Assembly: GCF_008711325.1 (NCBI RefSeq)
Contig: NZ_VXDB01000027.1
Location: forward strand, 1-54,101
Origin: Roseibium sediminis
GTDB taxonomy: Bacteria; Pseudomonadota; Alphaproteobacteria; Rhizobiales; Stappiaceae
Reading direction: 5' to 3'
Length of the DNA stretch: 54,101 nucleotides
Numbering within the stretch: the first letter of the stretch is position 1; each line of letters opens with the position of its first letter. A program made the translations under genes and the position numbers. Under the pieces are notes generated by a model that saw nothing but the letters and a program-made list of their open reading frames with translations, made no database searches and was not told the origin of the DNA. Shown piece by piece: positions 40,845 to 50,937 of this stretch.

Positions 40845-42317
40845 ATGACGGTTCACATCGACATGGGAGACATGGCTGGCGGACAGAAGGCCGGGATGGA
40901 CCTGGAAGAACTTCTGGCGACCCGCCTGCTGGTTCAGGGCAATTCCGGCTCTGGCAAATCCCACCTCCTGCGCAGACTTCTGGAACAGTCCGCTCCCTGG
41001 GTTCAGCAAGCGATCATTGATCCGGAAGGCGACTTCGTGTCCCTGGCCGAAAAATACGGCCATGTGGTGGTTGATGCCGTCGGGACGGAAAAAGACCTGC
41101 AGATGATTGCCGGTCGTGTGCGCCAGCACCGTGTCTCCGTCGTTCTCAATCTGGAAGGTCTGGATGCGGACCGCCAGATGAAGGCCGCCGCAACGTTCCT
41201 TGACGGTTTGTTCGATGCTGACCGATCCCTTTGGTATCCTATGCTGGTGATCGTCGACGAAGCCCAACTCTTTGCGCCCGCAGCGGCAGGCGAAGTGACA
41301 GAGGAGGCCCGGCGCAGATCCCTTGGTGCGATGACTAACCTCATGTGCCGTGGCCGCAAGCGCGGCCTCGCCGGGGTCATCGCAACCCAGCGCCTTGCAA
41401 AGCTCGCCAAGAACGTTGCCGCGGAAGCCTCGAACTTCCTCATGGGGCGCACGTTCCTTGACATCGACATGGCTCGCGCTGCAGACCTTCTCGGCATGGA
41501 GCGCCGTCAGGCGGAAGCCTTCCGCAATCTTGATCGGGGACATTTCATTGCCCTTGGTCCCGCACTTTCAAGGCGGCCCATTTCCGTGAAAATCGGCACG
41601 GTGGAAACAGCCGGGCGCGGTGGCAGCCCGAAACTGATGCCCTTGCCGGAACAGCCAAAGGCGGAAGCCAAGGACCTCATCTTCACGCCGTCCGAGGGGG
41701 AGGCGCCCACACCGCGGTTTCGCATTCCCGAGCCAGCAACCACCGGCGAGGTTCTTGATCAGCTGGATGTGGCGGGCAAGGAAGCACGCGATGCTGTGGA
41801 ACCAGCAGAAAACCTTTTGGATTATGGTGAGCGGGAAGAGAAGATCCAGATCATCATCTCCGAAATCCTCGCTGAACCAGACGCAGCCTTCCAGCCGATT
41901 GCATCGCTCTATCAGGATTTTCAGGTCCGCTGCCGGATTGCCAAGCTCGCAGGCGGTGCGCCGGACCTTGCTGTTTTCCGAGAAAAGCTCTCTGTCGCCC
42001 GTGCGGGTGTCGACAAGGAGGAAGTGGACGAGGGGGCCTGGCAGCAGGCGGAACTGATCGCGGCCGAGCTGCCGGATGATATGCGTGGTGTTTACCTGTT
42101 GCTCGCAAAGGCGGCGCTCGCAAAGTCACCTTGTCCGGGCAATCAGGAAATTGCGACAGCTTACGGCACGCGCTCGCCGGGACGGGCACGCTGGCTTCTC
42201 AGCCATATGGAAGAAAGAGGGTTTCTGGTTTGCGCGACCGACCTGCGGGGAAACCGGATCGTGACCCTGACGGATCTCGGCTGGCAAACCGCACCCGGTG
42301 ATGAAGCCGCCGCTTGA
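40845..42317 (+). CDS. HerA/FtsK-like P-loop ATPase, stand-alone
   Basis: 490 aa from ATG 40845. Walker A GNSGSGKSHLL near residue 31, AIIDPEGDFVSLAEKYGHVVVD, Walker B MLVIVDEAQLFAP near residue 132, sensor ATQRLAKLAKNV and a late Arg-rich segment LSRRPISVKIG fit DUF87/HerA-type ATPases. After about residue 280 comes a low-complexity linker, then a helical, probable winged-helix C-terminus. HerA in archaea works with NurA nuclease in end resection; no nuclease gene lies beside this one. Role unknown; DNA translocation is inferred. Confidence 0.75.
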   Translation: MTVHIDMGDMAGGQKAGMDLEELLATRLLVQGNSGSGKSHLLRRLLEQSAPWVQQAIIDPEGDFVSLAEKYGHVVVDAVGTEKDLQMIAGRVRQHRVSVVLNLEGLDADRQMKAAATFLDGLFDADRSLWYPMLVIVDEAQLFAPAAAGEVTEEARRRSLGAMTNLMCRGRKRGLAGVIATQRLAKLAKNVAAEASNFLMGRTFLDIDMARAADLLGMERRQAEAFRNLDRGHFIALGPALSRRPISVKIGTVETAGRGGSPKLMPLPEQPKAEAKDLIFTPSEGEAPTPRFRIPEPATTGEVLDQLDVAGKEARDAVEPAENLLDYGEREEKIQIIISEILAEPDAAFQPIASLYQDFQVRCRIAKLAGGAPDLAVFREKLSVARAGVDKEEVDEGAWQQAELIAAELPDDMRGVYLLLAKAALAKSPCPGNQEIATAYGTRSPGRARWLLSHMEERGFLVCATDLRGNRIVTLTDLGWQTAPGDEAAA

Positions 42318-42362
42318 AGAGCTCGGCAAATTGACGCAAAAACCAGACGATGGCGCGATAGC

Positions 42363-42575
42363 CTAGTTCCGTTGGAACAGAATGCGCCCGAGAAGTCGGA
42401 TTACGGCAGTAAACGGCGCTGCCACCGAACAGAACACGGATGCAACGAAGGTTCGGAAGTCAAATCTCCGCCGTTGCAACAGCTCAATGATCGAAACGGT
42501 CAGGACAAAAGTCACCCCGCCGATATAAAGATATTTGGCTAGAAGCCAAACCATGTCCCTTGCCCCGCTGCGCAC
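42363..42575 (-). CDS. Small membrane protein
   Basis: 70 aa from GTG 42575, or 63 aa from ATG 42554. Contains a membrane span (VWLLAKYLYIGGVTFVLTVSIIELL), a basic RRRFDF turn and a second hydrophobic stretch (FVASVFCSVAAPFTAVIRLLG). No family is recognised, and no start has a clearly placed ribosome-binding site. Confidence 0.45.
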   Translation of the reverse strand: MRSGARDMVWLLAKYLYIGGVTFVLTVSIIELLQRRRFDFRTFVASVFCSVAAPFTAVIRLLGRILFQRN

Positions 42576-42785
42576 GCCCTAGGCTTCGATTGCCCAGTGT
42601 TAATAGTTCGTTAAAATACCGTAGCGGAAGAATTGTGCAATCAGGCTCATTACTGATAAAAATGCCATGATACGTAGACTTTGATGCGTAGTCGCAGTTT
42701 TGGCTGTCGGTAGCTGGGCAATTTTCCGATGGCCGGTGGAAAAATCACATGCCCCACGCAGGGGAATACATGATCCAGCAGATCT

Positions 42786-42801
42786 GGCACTTGCAAGTGC
42801 C
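42786..42801. repeat. Perfect 16-bp palindrome
   Basis: GGCACTTGCAAGTGCC, in the gap between two leftward genes. A second strong hairpin, CCGGCCATC-A-GATGGCCGG, follows at 42815-42833 and overlaps the stop of the next gene. Possibly part of the end of that gene's transcript. Confidence 0.4.
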
Positions 42802-42821
42802 CGGGTTTGCGGGTCCGGCCA

Positions 42822-43148
42822 TCAGATGGCCGGTCGCATCCGCTCTGTTGAAGGTCCGGCGGATCTGACGGCAGGTTCGAAGTCCCTTTGTGCCAGCAGG
42901 TATCTCAACTGGGCGATTTCCGCCTCCAGACCATTGATCGTGCGTTGCAGGACACGTTCAAGATAACTGCCCGCTGTTGCATTGCCCCGGATGCGGATGG
43001 CACGTCCAAGTGCCTTTTCCAGATAGAGCATCATCAAGTCGAGTTCGCTCGACTGGATCGACGCGGTACCGGGTGTGCAGGTCCGGTCAAGCATACGGGC
43101 AAACTCGGGCAATAGGTCCGCTGGCGGGCGTGGGAAAAAGGCCGTCAT
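42822..43148 (-). CDS. Hypothetical protein, helical
   Basis: 108 aa with GAGG shortly before the ATG. It is mostly helical: LMMLYLEKALGRAIRIRG followed by YLERVLQRTINGLEAEIAQLRYLLAQRD, which could form a coiled coil. No family is recognised. The codon pattern and the ribosome-binding site favour a real gene over the overlapping plus-strand frames. Confidence 0.5.
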   Translation of the reverse strand: MTAFFPRPPADLLPEFARMLDRTCTPGTASIQSSELDLMMLYLEKALGRAIRIRGNATAGSYLERVLQRTINGLEAEIAQLRYLLAQRDFEPAVRSAGPSTERMRPAI

Positions 43149-43332
43149 GATCCTCTGTCTCCTGATCCGGAATCACTCAATGTTCTTGTTCTGTTCCTAC
43201 CATAGTCAGCAAATGTGAACAAGAAGTGAGTCTGGCAGCAGGCTCCTGCATGGGGCAGGCTGGAATGAAAGGAGACGGCGCGAAATCAGATACTGACCCG
43301 TGGAAATCGCTGATTGGCGAGAGTCCGCATGC

Positions 43333-43363
43333 AAAAAGACCCCGCGGGATTGGGGCGGGGTCT
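43333..43363 (-). terminator. Rho-independent terminator of the chemoreceptor gene
   Basis: On the minus strand: AGACCCCGC - CCCAATCCC - GCGGGGTCT followed by TTTT. Nine pairs; 58 bp after the stop of the gene at 43422. Confidence 0.88.
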
Positions 43364-43421
43364 GATCGTTTTCAAGGAGAAGAGGGCGCGGCCCGAATGT
43401 GCATCGCGCCCCCAAACAGGG

Positions 43422-45455
43422 TCAGGCGGCACGAACCCGCTGCAGGAAGTCCGCAATCGTCGTGTTCAGATCCCGCGCATGAGCCGACACGCTTCTCGAA
43501 ACTGCCAGAACGTCGGCGGCTGAGGTGCTGGTCTTCTCCGCTGCTTCAAGGACATCGGAGACACTCGTGGACATGTCCGACGAGCATGCGGCAGCCTGCT
43601 GAACATTGTGGGAGATTTCCTGCGTCGCATCACCCTGCTGGGTGATGGCCGATGCAATGGAGGCCGTGAAGCGGTTGACTTCATCCATGGTCAGCGCGAT
43701 CTGCTCGATGGACCCTGCGGCATCCTTGGTCGAGGCCTGAATTCCGGCAATCTGCGTGGAAATGTCTTCGGTTGCCTTTGCCGTTTGGGTTGCCAGTTCC
43801 TTCACCTCGGCGGCCACGACGGCAAAGCCCTTGCCAGCTTCCCCGGCGCGTGCGGCCTCAATGGTCGCGTTCAGGGCCAGAAGATTGGTCTGCTCTGCGA
43901 TGGCCTGGATAAGCGTAACCACTTCGCCAATCTTCTGGGCTGCGCTTTCAAGGCTTTCCACCTTGCGGTTGGACTCATTGGCAGCCTCGGTGGCGACGAT
44001 GACAACGTCCTTGGTCTGGTCGATCTGGCGACCGATCTCATGGATCGAGGAGGAGAGTTCTTCTGCAGCCGAGGCAACCGTTTGAACGCTCGTGCGCGTG
44101 ATTTCCGAAGAAGAAGACGCAGAGGAGACCTTGTCCGACGTACCGCGGGCAATCCTGTCCAGGGCCGTTGCCGTTTCTTCCATGCGGCTGGAATCGTTGG
44201 CCACTTCTTCAAGAGCGTGGCGAATCGTGGCTTCGAACTCGAGGATCATCGCCTCAATGGCTTCCTGACGTTCCATCTGGGCCATCTGCCCGGCATCGGT
44301 ATCCGATTGCAGCTTGCAACGTTCGATCTCGTTTGCGACGAAAATTTCCAGCGCCTTGGCCATCTGGCCGATTTCGTCCTTGCGGTCGAGATGGTCGACA
44401 GGAGTGGCTGCGTCGCCCTCAGCCAGCAGACGCATGCGGGCCGTAAGGTTTTGCACCGGCTTGGCAATTGCCGTACCCAGCCACCACATCAAGGCCGTGC
44501 CGGCAAGAAGCAGGGCGCCGGAAAGAGCCAGGTCAATGAAAAGGGTGCGGCGGGCGCTGGCAAACAGCTCGCTGTCAGCGACCGACACAACGGCAAACCA
44601 TGTTTCGCCGGTCTCTTTCAGCGAGAACGGACGCACCACCTGGGTTGCCCCGTCAAGATGGGTCAGCGCAAATGCGTCCTTCATTGCAGACAGACCCTGA
44701 AGATGCGGCTCTCTGGCTTTTTTTCCCAACAGGCTCGCATCCGGGTGCGAGATCCACACACCGCTGGCGCTCAAAAGACCGGTGTAGCCACTCTCATAGG
44801 TCTTGTAGGCTGTCACTGTCTTCTGGATGCCGTCCAGCGCAATGTCGATGGTCGTGCCGCCAATTGCCGTTCCATCCTCTCCCATGATCGGGGAGGAGGC
44901 CGTTGCCATCAGCACGTCTTTGCCGTTTACAGGGTAAAGGTAAGGCTCGGTGATGGTGTCATGTCCAAGGCGCCGGGGCTTGTCGTACCAGTCTTCCGAT
45001 CCGCTATCGCCACCGAAAAGCAGCGGCTCAAACGCAACCTGTCCGCCATCGTGGAAGAAATAGGGTGCAAACCGACCGTCCTTGTCGGAAAAGCCGGAAG
45101 CCATGTTGTCTGCGTCGAGGCCCGCCATATTCGGCTCCAGCACCGCACCACCACCGACAAACTGAGGGTTCCGGGCAATAATGTTCTGCATGATCGTGCC
45201 GATTGCCTGACGGTCCGAAATGCCGGAATTCAACAAGCCTTCCATGGCATCGGCCGCCATACGGGCTGCCAGCTGGGCCTCGCCCACACTCTGCTGCACT
45301 TCCTTCGCCAGAGCTTCGGTTGATTTGCTCAGGGAACTGCGCCCTGCATCTTCCGCAATGCCGTTGACGGACTGCATGGTCACGGTGATCAGGGCGGCGA
45401 ATCCGACCACAAAAGCGGCGCTTGTCGTGAAGAAAATTCTATTCCGGAGAGGCAT
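43422..45455 (-). CDS. Methyl-accepting chemotaxis protein
   Basis: 677 aa from ATG 45455; a TTG six codons earlier is less likely. Spans: [19 protein letters not shown] near the start and [19 protein letters not shown] near residue 325. Between them is a double-Cache type sensor ([52 protein letters not shown]). Then HAMP, a linker, and the signalling domain with [33 protein letters not shown]. It has no C-terminal CheR/CheB tether. The ligand is unknown; dCache sensors often bind amino or organic acids. Confidence 0.9.
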   Translation of the reverse strand: MPLRNRIFFTTSAAFVVGFAALITVTMQSVNGIAEDAGRSSLSKSTEALAKEVQQSVGEAQLAARMAADAMEGLLNSGISDRQAIGTIMQNIIARNPQFVGGGAVLEPNMAGLDADNMASGFSDKDGRFAPYFFHDGGQVAFEPLLFGGDSGSEDWYDKPRRLGHDTITEPYLYPVNGKDVLMATASSPIMGEDGTAIGGTTIDIALDGIQKTVTAYKTYESGYTGLLSASGVWISHPDASLLGKKAREPHLQGLSAMKDAFALTHLDGATQVVRPFSLKETGETWFAVVSVADSELFASARRTLFIDLALSGALLLAGTALMWWLGTAIAKPVQNLTARMRLLAEGDAATPVDHLDRKDEIGQMAKALEIFVANEIERCKLQSDTDAGQMAQMERQEAIEAMILEFEATIRHALEEVANDSSRMEETATALDRIARGTSDKVSSASSSSEITRTSVQTVASAAEELSSSIHEIGRQIDQTKDVVIVATEAANESNRKVESLESAAQKIGEVVTLIQAIAEQTNLLALNATIEAARAGEAGKGFAVVAAEVKELATQTAKATEDISTQIAGIQASTKDAAGSIEQIALTMDEVNRFTASIASAITQQGDATQEISHNVQQAAACSSDMSTSVSDVLEAAEKTSTSAADVLAVSRSVSAHARDLNTTIADFLQRVRAA

Positions 45456-45613
45456 GGTCAGGGAGCTCTGCAAGGTTGTAATTGCGGCGAAGCTATTATT
45501 CAGATGGTAAAATAAAACTTACCTCTGATAAAAATTACCCATGCAAAACACCAATAAGTTGTTTTGCTTATATGATTTGAAAATAGCCACGCTTGACCAA
45601 TGCCGACAAGATG

Positions 45614-45627
45614 GTTACATATGTAAC
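45614..45627. promoter_or_regulatory. Palindromic operator upstream of hmgA
   Basis: GTTACATATGTAAC is a perfect 14-bp palindrome, 36 bp before the hmgA ATG, in the 207-bp gap shared with the chemoreceptor gene. Homogentisate operons are often repressed by MarR- or IclR-type proteins; none is encoded in the window. Confidence 0.5.
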
Positions 45628-45662
45628 TAATTGATCAGAGCCAAGTCCGGGAGGGAATTCCA

Positions 45663-47036
45663 ATGGACCAAGTCAACACCGATCTCAAAGACTCACGCGG
45701 CCTGCCGATAAATCTGGCCAAGCTCGATTACATGCCCGGCTTCGGCAATGATTTCGAGACCGAGAGCATTCCGGGTTCTTTGCCGCAGGGCATGAACAGC
45801 CCGCAAAAATGTGCCTTCGGCCTTTATGGTGAGCAGCTCACCGGCACGGCCTTTACCGCGCCAAGCCATCAGAACGAGCGGACCTGGTGCTACCGCATCC
45901 GCCCGTCGGTGAAGCATTCCAGCCGTTACACCAAGATCGATCTGCCATACTGGAAGTCTGCACCAAATGTCATTGATGATGTCATCTCGCTTGGTCAATA
46001 CCGCTGGGATCCGGTAGCGCATTCCGGCGAGAAGCTGACCTGGCTGACCGGCATGCGCACCATGACGACTGCCGGCGATGTGAACACGCAGGTTGGTATG
46101 GCAACCCATATTTATCTTGTCACCGAGAGCATGGTGGATGACTATTTCTTCTCCGCCGACAGTGAAATCCTTGTCGTTCCGCAGGAAGGCCGTCTGCGAT
46201 TTTACACGGAGCTGGGCGTAATCGATCTGGAGCCGAAAGAAATCGCGATCATCCCGCGTGGCCTTGTCTACCGGGTGGAGCTTCTGGATGGTCCGGCACG
46301 TGGTTTCGTCTGCGAGAATTACGGCCAGAAGTTCGAGCTGCCGGGCAGGGGGCCGATCGGAGCAAACTGCATGGCCAATCGCCGCGACTTCAAGACGCCG
46401 GTTGCCTGGTATGAAGACCGCGAAGTCACCAGCACGCTGACAATCAAATGGTGCGGTCAGTTCCACACCTGCGAGATTCCGCAATCACCTCTGGACGTGG
46501 TTGCCTGGCACGGCAATTACGCACCGGTGAAATATGATCTGCGCACCTATTGCCCCGTCGGCTCAATCCTGTTCGATCACCCGGACCCGTCGATCTTCAC
46601 CGTCCTGACCGCCCCGAGCGGCGTTCCAGGCACGGCCAATATCGACTTCGTCCTGTTCCGCGAGCGGTGGATGGTGATGGAAGATACGTTCCGCCCGCCC
46701 TGGTATCACAAAAACATCATGTCCGAGCTGATGGGTAACATCTATGGCCAGTATGATGCGAAACCGGAAGGCTTCGTTCCCGGCGGCATGAGCCTGCACA
46801 ACATGATGCTGCCGCATGGTCCAGACAACAATGCCTTCGAAAATGCCTCGACAGAAGAGCTGAAGCCGAACAAGCTGGACAAGACCATGTCCTTCATGTT
46901 CGAGACCCGCTTCCCGCAACATCTTACGGAGTTTGCGGCCAAGGAAGCTCCGCTGCAGGATGACTACATTGACTGCTGGGACAACCTTGAGAAAAAATTT
47001 GACGGAACCCTTGAAGGTACCTGGGACAAGAAATAA
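45663..47036 (+). CDS. hmgA: Homogentisate 1,2-dioxygenase
   Basis: 457 aa. The metal-ligand region is clear: [44 protein letters not shown], with His, Glu and His expected to hold Fe(II). The N-terminal [26 protein letters not shown] is equally diagnostic. It opens the ring of homogentisate to maleylacetoacetate. First gene of the catabolic operon, with GGGAGGG before the ATG. Note that the gap to the next gene is 37 bp. Confidence 0.95.
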   Translation: MDQVNTDLKDSRGLPINLAKLDYMPGFGNDFETESIPGSLPQGMNSPQKCAFGLYGEQLTGTAFTAPSHQNERTWCYRIRPSVKHSSRYTKIDLPYWKSAPNVIDDVISLGQYRWDPVAHSGEKLTWLTGMRTMTTAGDVNTQVGMATHIYLVTESMVDDYFFSADSEILVVPQEGRLRFYTELGVIDLEPKEIAIIPRGLVYRVELLDGPARGFVCENYGQKFELPGRGPIGANCMANRRDFKTPVAWYEDREVTSTLTIKWCGQFHTCEIPQSPLDVVAWHGNYAPVKYDLRTYCPVGSILFDHPDPSIFTVLTAPSGVPGTANIDFVLFRERWMVMEDTFRPPWYHKNIMSELMGNIYGQYDAKPEGFVPGGMSLHNMMLPHGPDNNAFENASTEELKPNKLDKTMSFMFETRFPQHLTEFAAKEAPLQDDYIDCWDNLEKKFDGTLEGTWDKK

Positions 47037-47073
47037 GCCGGGGCGTTCCGCCTTATCAACCAAGGGAAATTTT

Positions 47074-48090
47074 ATGAAACTCGCCTCGCTCAAGGATGGC
47101 TCCCGTGATGGCAAGCTGGTCATCGTCAATGACAGCCTGACCCGTTGTACGGAAGCCATGCACATTGCGCCGACTCTTCAGGCAGCGCTCGACAATTGGG
47201 AAACCATTGCGCCGAAGCTGGAAGTGCTGGCCGAAAGCCTGAGCCATGATGCTGTGCCTTCGCTCCGTTTCCACGAGCATGATGCCCTGTCACCGCTGCC
47301 ACGTGCATATCAGTGGGCCGACGGCTCGGCCTACGTCAATCACGTGGAGCTGGTGCGCAAGGCTCGCAATGCCGAAATGCCGCCAAGCTTCTGGACTGAT
47401 CCGCTGATGTATCAGGGCGGCTCTGATGCTTTCCTCGCTCCGCGCGATCCGATCCAGATGGCCGATGAGGCCTATGGCATCGACATGGAAGGCGAAGTTG
47501 CGGTCATCGTGGGCGATGTGCCGATGGGCGCGAGCCTTGAGCAGGCCCGTGATGCGATCCGCCTGGTCATGCTGGTCAATGACGTGTCTCTGCGTGGTCT
47601 CATTCCGGCGGAACTTGGCAAGGGCTTCGGCTTCTTCCAATCCAAGCCGTCTTCGGCTTTCTCTCCGGTCGCCGTGACCCCGGAAAGCCTTGGCGATGCG
47701 TGGGATGGTGGCAAGCTGCATCTTCCGCTGAAGGTGGATCTCAATGGCCAGCCGTTTGGCCGCGCGGAAGCAGGTATCGACATGACGTTCGACTTCCCGC
47801 AGCTAATCGCCCATGCCGCCAAGACCCGGCCTTTGTCCGCTGGTGCCATCATTGGTTCCGGCACGGTGTCCAACAAAATGGATGATGGTCCGGGCAAGCC
47901 GGTTTCTGAAGGCGGCGTCGGCTATTCCTGTATCGCTGAAATCCGCATGATCGAGACCATCAACGACGGCGCACCGAAAACCCCGTTCCTGAAGTTCGGC
48001 GACGAGGTGCGCATCGAAATGCTCGACAAGGATGGTCATTCCATTTTTGGGGCCATCGAGCAGACAGTCACACAATACGAAGGCACCTGA
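47074..48090 (+). CDS. Fumarylacetoacetate hydrolase family protein
   Basis: 338 aa from ATG 47074 with AAGGGA before it. FAH-type metal ligands are visible in YGIDMEGEVAVIVGDVPMGA (ExE) and in VNDVSLR; IIGSGTVSNK holds the later conserved Gly-rich loop. It is the short form of about 330 residues. It should cleave fumarylacetoacetate to fumarate and acetoacetate. The isomerase gene normally acting before it is absent here, so it may also accept maleylacetoacetate or the isomerase may be elsewhere. Confidence 0.88.
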   Translation: MKLASLKDGSRDGKLVIVNDSLTRCTEAMHIAPTLQAALDNWETIAPKLEVLAESLSHDAVPSLRFHEHDALSPLPRAYQWADGSAYVNHVELVRKARNAEMPPSFWTDPLMYQGGSDAFLAPRDPIQMADEAYGIDMEGEVAVIVGDVPMGASLEQARDAIRLVMLVNDVSLRGLIPAELGKGFGFFQSKPSSAFSPVAVTPESLGDAWDGGKLHLPLKVDLNGQPFGRAEAGIDMTFDFPQLIAHAAKTRPLSAGAIIGSGTVSNKMDDGPGKPVSEGGVGYSCIAEIRMIETINDGAPKTPFLKFGDEVRIEMLDKDGHSIFGAIEQTVTQYEGT

Positions 48091-48115
48091 GCATCGTCAT
48101 TGCAGACGATTGCAG

Positions 48116-48156
48116 CACGGCTGAGTGATGATCTGCGGCCTAGCGTTTCAGCCGTG
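48116..48156 (+). promoter_or_regulatory. Intercistronic hairpin after the hydrolase gene
   Basis: CACGGCTGA at 48116-48124 pairs with TCAGCCGTG at 48148-48156. It lies in the 198-bp gap before the MBL gene and may attenuate or protect the message. Confidence 0.5.
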
Positions 48157-48288
48157 CACGGCGCGACGAATACCTTGATTGTGCGGGCTATGCCCGCGCT
48201 GATTTCAGGATGCGAGATCGGAGGTCGGGTACGCCTTCCTTGTCTGGCATGACGGGCATCTTGCCCAAAAAGAAACTGGAGAACACTG

Positions 48289-49239
48289 ATGGCCAAGCAA
48301 TTTGCTTCCGCCGGGGACATGGAAGAAAAGGAAATCTCGTTCACCGAGATTGGCCGCGACCTTTGGGCGTTTACTGCTGAAGGCGATCCGAATTCTGGCG
48401 TCATCATTGGCGATGACAGCGTGATGGTGATCGAGGCGCAAGCGACCCCGCGTCTGGCCAACAAGGTGATCGAGAAGATCCGCTCCGTCACCGACAAGCC
48501 GATCACGCATCTCGTTCTGACTCATTATCACGCGGTTCGTGTTCTGGGCGCGTCTGCCTATGGTGCGCAGTCCATCATCATGAGCGAAAAGGCCCGCTCG
48601 ATGGTGGCAGAACGCGGTGCGGAAGACTGGGCGTCGGAATTCGAACGCTTCCCGCGCCTCTTTCAGGGGCATGAAAGCATTCCCGGTCTGACATGGCCAA
48701 CCACCACCTTCACCGACCGCATGACCGTTTATCTCGGCAAGCGTCGGGTCGATCTGATGCATTTGGGCCGGGCACATACCGCTGGTGACATTGTCGCCTA
48801 TGTGCCGGATGAAAATGTCATGTTCACCGGTGATATCGTGGAATACCACTCGGCCTGTTACTGCGGCGATGGTCACTTTCATGACTGGCCGGGCACGCTG
48901 GAGCGGATCCGCAATTTCAATCTGGATGCCATCGCACCGGGGCGCGGCGACGCGCTTGTCGGCAGCAAGATGGTCAATGCTGCGCTCGACAGCACCAGGG
49001 ATTTCGTCAAATCCACCTACAGCCCGGTCGCCCGCGTTGCCCTGCGCGGTGGCTCGCTGAAAGAAGCGTGGGACGCCTGCCGCGCCGAGTGCGATCCGAA
49101 GTTCAAGGATTACGCGATCTACGAACACTGCCTGCCGTTCAACGTCGCCCGCGCCTATGACGAGGCACTCGATATCGACACGCCGCGCATCTGGACCGCC
49201 GAACGCGACGCGAAAATGTGGGCTGATCTGCAGGGCTAA
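48289..49239 (+). CDS. MBL-fold protein with altered metal motif
   Basis: 316 aa. The fold is that of metallo-beta-lactamase proteins: a first strand pair, THLVLTHYHAVRVLGASAYG, HLGRAHTAGDIVAYVPDENVMFTGDIVE. The canonical HxHxDH reads H79-Y-H81-A-V83-R84, so Asp and the last His are replaced while the first two His and the His of GRAH remain. This leaves one of the usual two metal sites. Its position inside the homogentisate operon implies a role there; the reaction is unknown. The motif THYHAVRVLGASAYG recurs, as I recall, in homologues of other proteobacteria. Confidence 0.78.
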   Translation: MAKQFASAGDMEEKEISFTEIGRDLWAFTAEGDPNSGVIIGDDSVMVIEAQATPRLANKVIEKIRSVTDKPITHLVLTHYHAVRVLGASAYGAQSIIMSEKARSMVAERGAEDWASEFERFPRLFQGHESIPGLTWPTTTFTDRMTVYLGKRRVDLMHLGRAHTAGDIVAYVPDENVMFTGDIVEYHSACYCGDGHFHDWPGTLERIRNFNLDAIAPGRGDALVGSKMVNAALDSTRDFVKSTYSPVARVALRGGSLKEAWDACRAECDPKFKDYAIYEHCLPFNVARAYDEALDIDTPRIWTAERDAKMWADLQG

Positions 49240-49260
49240 CCAAAAGACCTGAATCGGATT

Positions 49261-49288
49261 GAGCACGGTTTTGGAGGGAGCCGTGCTC
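49261..49288 (+). promoter_or_regulatory. Intercistronic hairpin before the monooxygenase gene
   Basis: GAGCACGG at 49261-49268 pairs with CCGTGCTC at 49281-49288. It is followed by ATTTG and not a full T-run, so read-through into the next gene is likely. Confidence 0.55.
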
Positions 49289-49325
49289 ATTTGAAAGGAC
49301 TGAACAGGTCCCTAGGAGGATTGTT

Positions 49326-50936
49326 GTGACCAAACTCTTTGAAACACCGCTCTATCCGTATCAATTGTCTGCTGATCAGAAGGCAGATGCACCGGTTCGC
49401 CATCCGGCGGTGGTGATCGGGGCCGGGCCGATTGGTCTGGCTGTGGCGATTGATCTGGCACAGCATGACGTGCCGGTCGTCATTCTGGATGAAAATGACA
49501 AGGTTTCCTGGGGGTCACGCGCCATCTGTTTTTCCAAGCGGGCGCTGGAAATCCTCGATCGCCTCGGTGCAGGCGACGACTATGTGAATAAGGGGGTATT
49601 GTGGAATCTGGGCAAGGTGTTCTTCGGCGACCGCAAGGTCTACGAGTTCAACCTTCTTCCTGAAGATGGCCACAATCGACCAGCCTTCATCAACCTCCAG
49701 CAGTATTACTGCGAGCTTTATCTGGTGGAGCGCATTCGCGCACTGCAGGCGGAAGGCAAGCAAATCGACATTCGTGGCGGTTCAAAAGTGACCGCCGTGG
49801 AGGCGAGGGATGATCATAGCCGCATCAGCGTCGAGACACCCGACGGGCCTTATGATCTGGAAGCCGACTGGCTGATCGCCTGTGATGGCGCCGCCTCGCC
49901 AACCCGCAAGATGTTGGGCCTCGATTTCGTAGGCCGTGTCTTTGAAGACAACTTCCTGATTGCCGATGTGATCATGAAGGCGGACTTCCCGACCGAGCGC
50001 TGGTTCTGGTTCGATCCGCCCTTCAACAAGGGGCAGTCGGCCTTGCTGCACAAGCAACCGGACGGCGTCTGGCGCATCGATCTGCAGCTTGGCTGGGATA
50101 TCGACAAGGAAGAAGAAAAGAAGCCGGAAAACGTCATCCCGCGCCTGAAACAGATGTTGGGCGAGGAGGTCGAGTTCGATCTGGAATGGGTGTCGATCTA
50201 CACCTTCCAGTGCCGCCGAATGGAGAAGTTCCGCCATGGCCGGGTGATCTTTGCCGGCGACAGCGCGCATCAGGTCTCGCCCTTCGGAGCCCGTGGCGCA
50301 AACTCCGGATTTCAGGACACGGACAATCTCGTCTGGAAACTGAAGCTGGTGATGGACGGTCTGGCCCCGGAAAGCCTGCTTGATACCTATGACGAAGAGC
50401 GGATTCACGCCGCTGACGAAAACATCTTGAACTCCAGCCGCTCGACCGACTTCATCACGCCGAAATCCGAGCAAAGCCGCATCTTCCGTGACGCTGTTCT
50501 GGATCTTGCCGAACATCACGCCTTTGCCCGGCCTCTGGTCAATTCCGGTCGCCTGTCGCTGCCCGCAACCTATGACTGCTCGCGGCTGAACGGTGCGGAC
50601 GTGACAAGTCTTCCAGCGCGCACCCGTCCAGGCTCACCTGCAGCAGATTGCCCGCTTGGTGAGGACTGGCTGCTGCACAAGCTGGGGGATGATTTTGTTG
50701 TGTTGGGTATCAACCGTGATGTTCCAGACAGCCTGTCCGCCCATGGAATTTCGCTGAAAGGTCTTAGCCTCAAAGGGGGCGACGTCAACCCGTTCGTGAA
50801 AGACCGGTATCTGGGCAATGAAGACGGTGCCGTCTACCTGATCCGTCCTGACCAGCATGTCGCCGCCCGCTGGACTACTTATGACGAAGCGGACATTGTG
50901 AGTGCGCTGGGCCGCGTCATTGGCAAGGAGCTTTGA
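49326..50936 (+). CDS. FAD-dependent aromatic monooxygenase
   Basis: 536 aa from GTG 49326, five bases after TAGGAGGA. FAD-binding motifs: VVIGAGPIGLAVAIDLAQHDVPVVILDE, the DG motif WLIACDGAASPTRK, and GRVIFAGDSAHQVSPFGARGANSGFQDTDN. A C-terminal thioredoxin-like tail follows, as in PheA/MhpA-type hydroxylases. In this operon it probably hydroxylates an aromatic acid that leads to homogentisate, such as a 3-hydroxyphenyl acid; substrate is inferred. Confidence 0.85.
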   Translation: MTKLFETPLYPYQLSADQKADAPVRHPAVVIGAGPIGLAVAIDLAQHDVPVVILDENDKVSWGSRAICFSKRALEILDRLGAGDDYVNKGVLWNLGKVFFGDRKVYEFNLLPEDGHNRPAFINLQQYYCELYLVERIRALQAEGKQIDIRGGSKVTAVEARDDHSRISVETPDGPYDLEADWLIACDGAASPTRKMLGLDFVGRVFEDNFLIADVIMKADFPTERWFWFDPPFNKGQSALLHKQPDGVWRIDLQLGWDIDKEEEKKPENVIPRLKQMLGEEVEFDLEWVSIYTFQCRRMEKFRHGRVIFAGDSAHQVSPFGARGANSGFQDTDNLVWKLKLVMDGLAPESLLDTYDEERIHAADENILNSSRSTDFITPKSEQSRIFRDAVLDLAEHHAFARPLVNSGRLSLPATYDCSRLNGADVTSLPARTRPGSPAADCPLGEDWLLHKLGDDFVVLGINRDVPDSLSAHGISLKGLSLKGGDVNPFVKDRYLGNEDGAVYLIRPDQHVAARWTTYDEADIVSALGRVIGKEL

Positions 50937-50937
50937 G

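Noticed and set aside
43608..45323. Plus-strand frame antisense to the chemoreceptor
   Set aside because: A shadow of a well-defined chemoreceptor gene.
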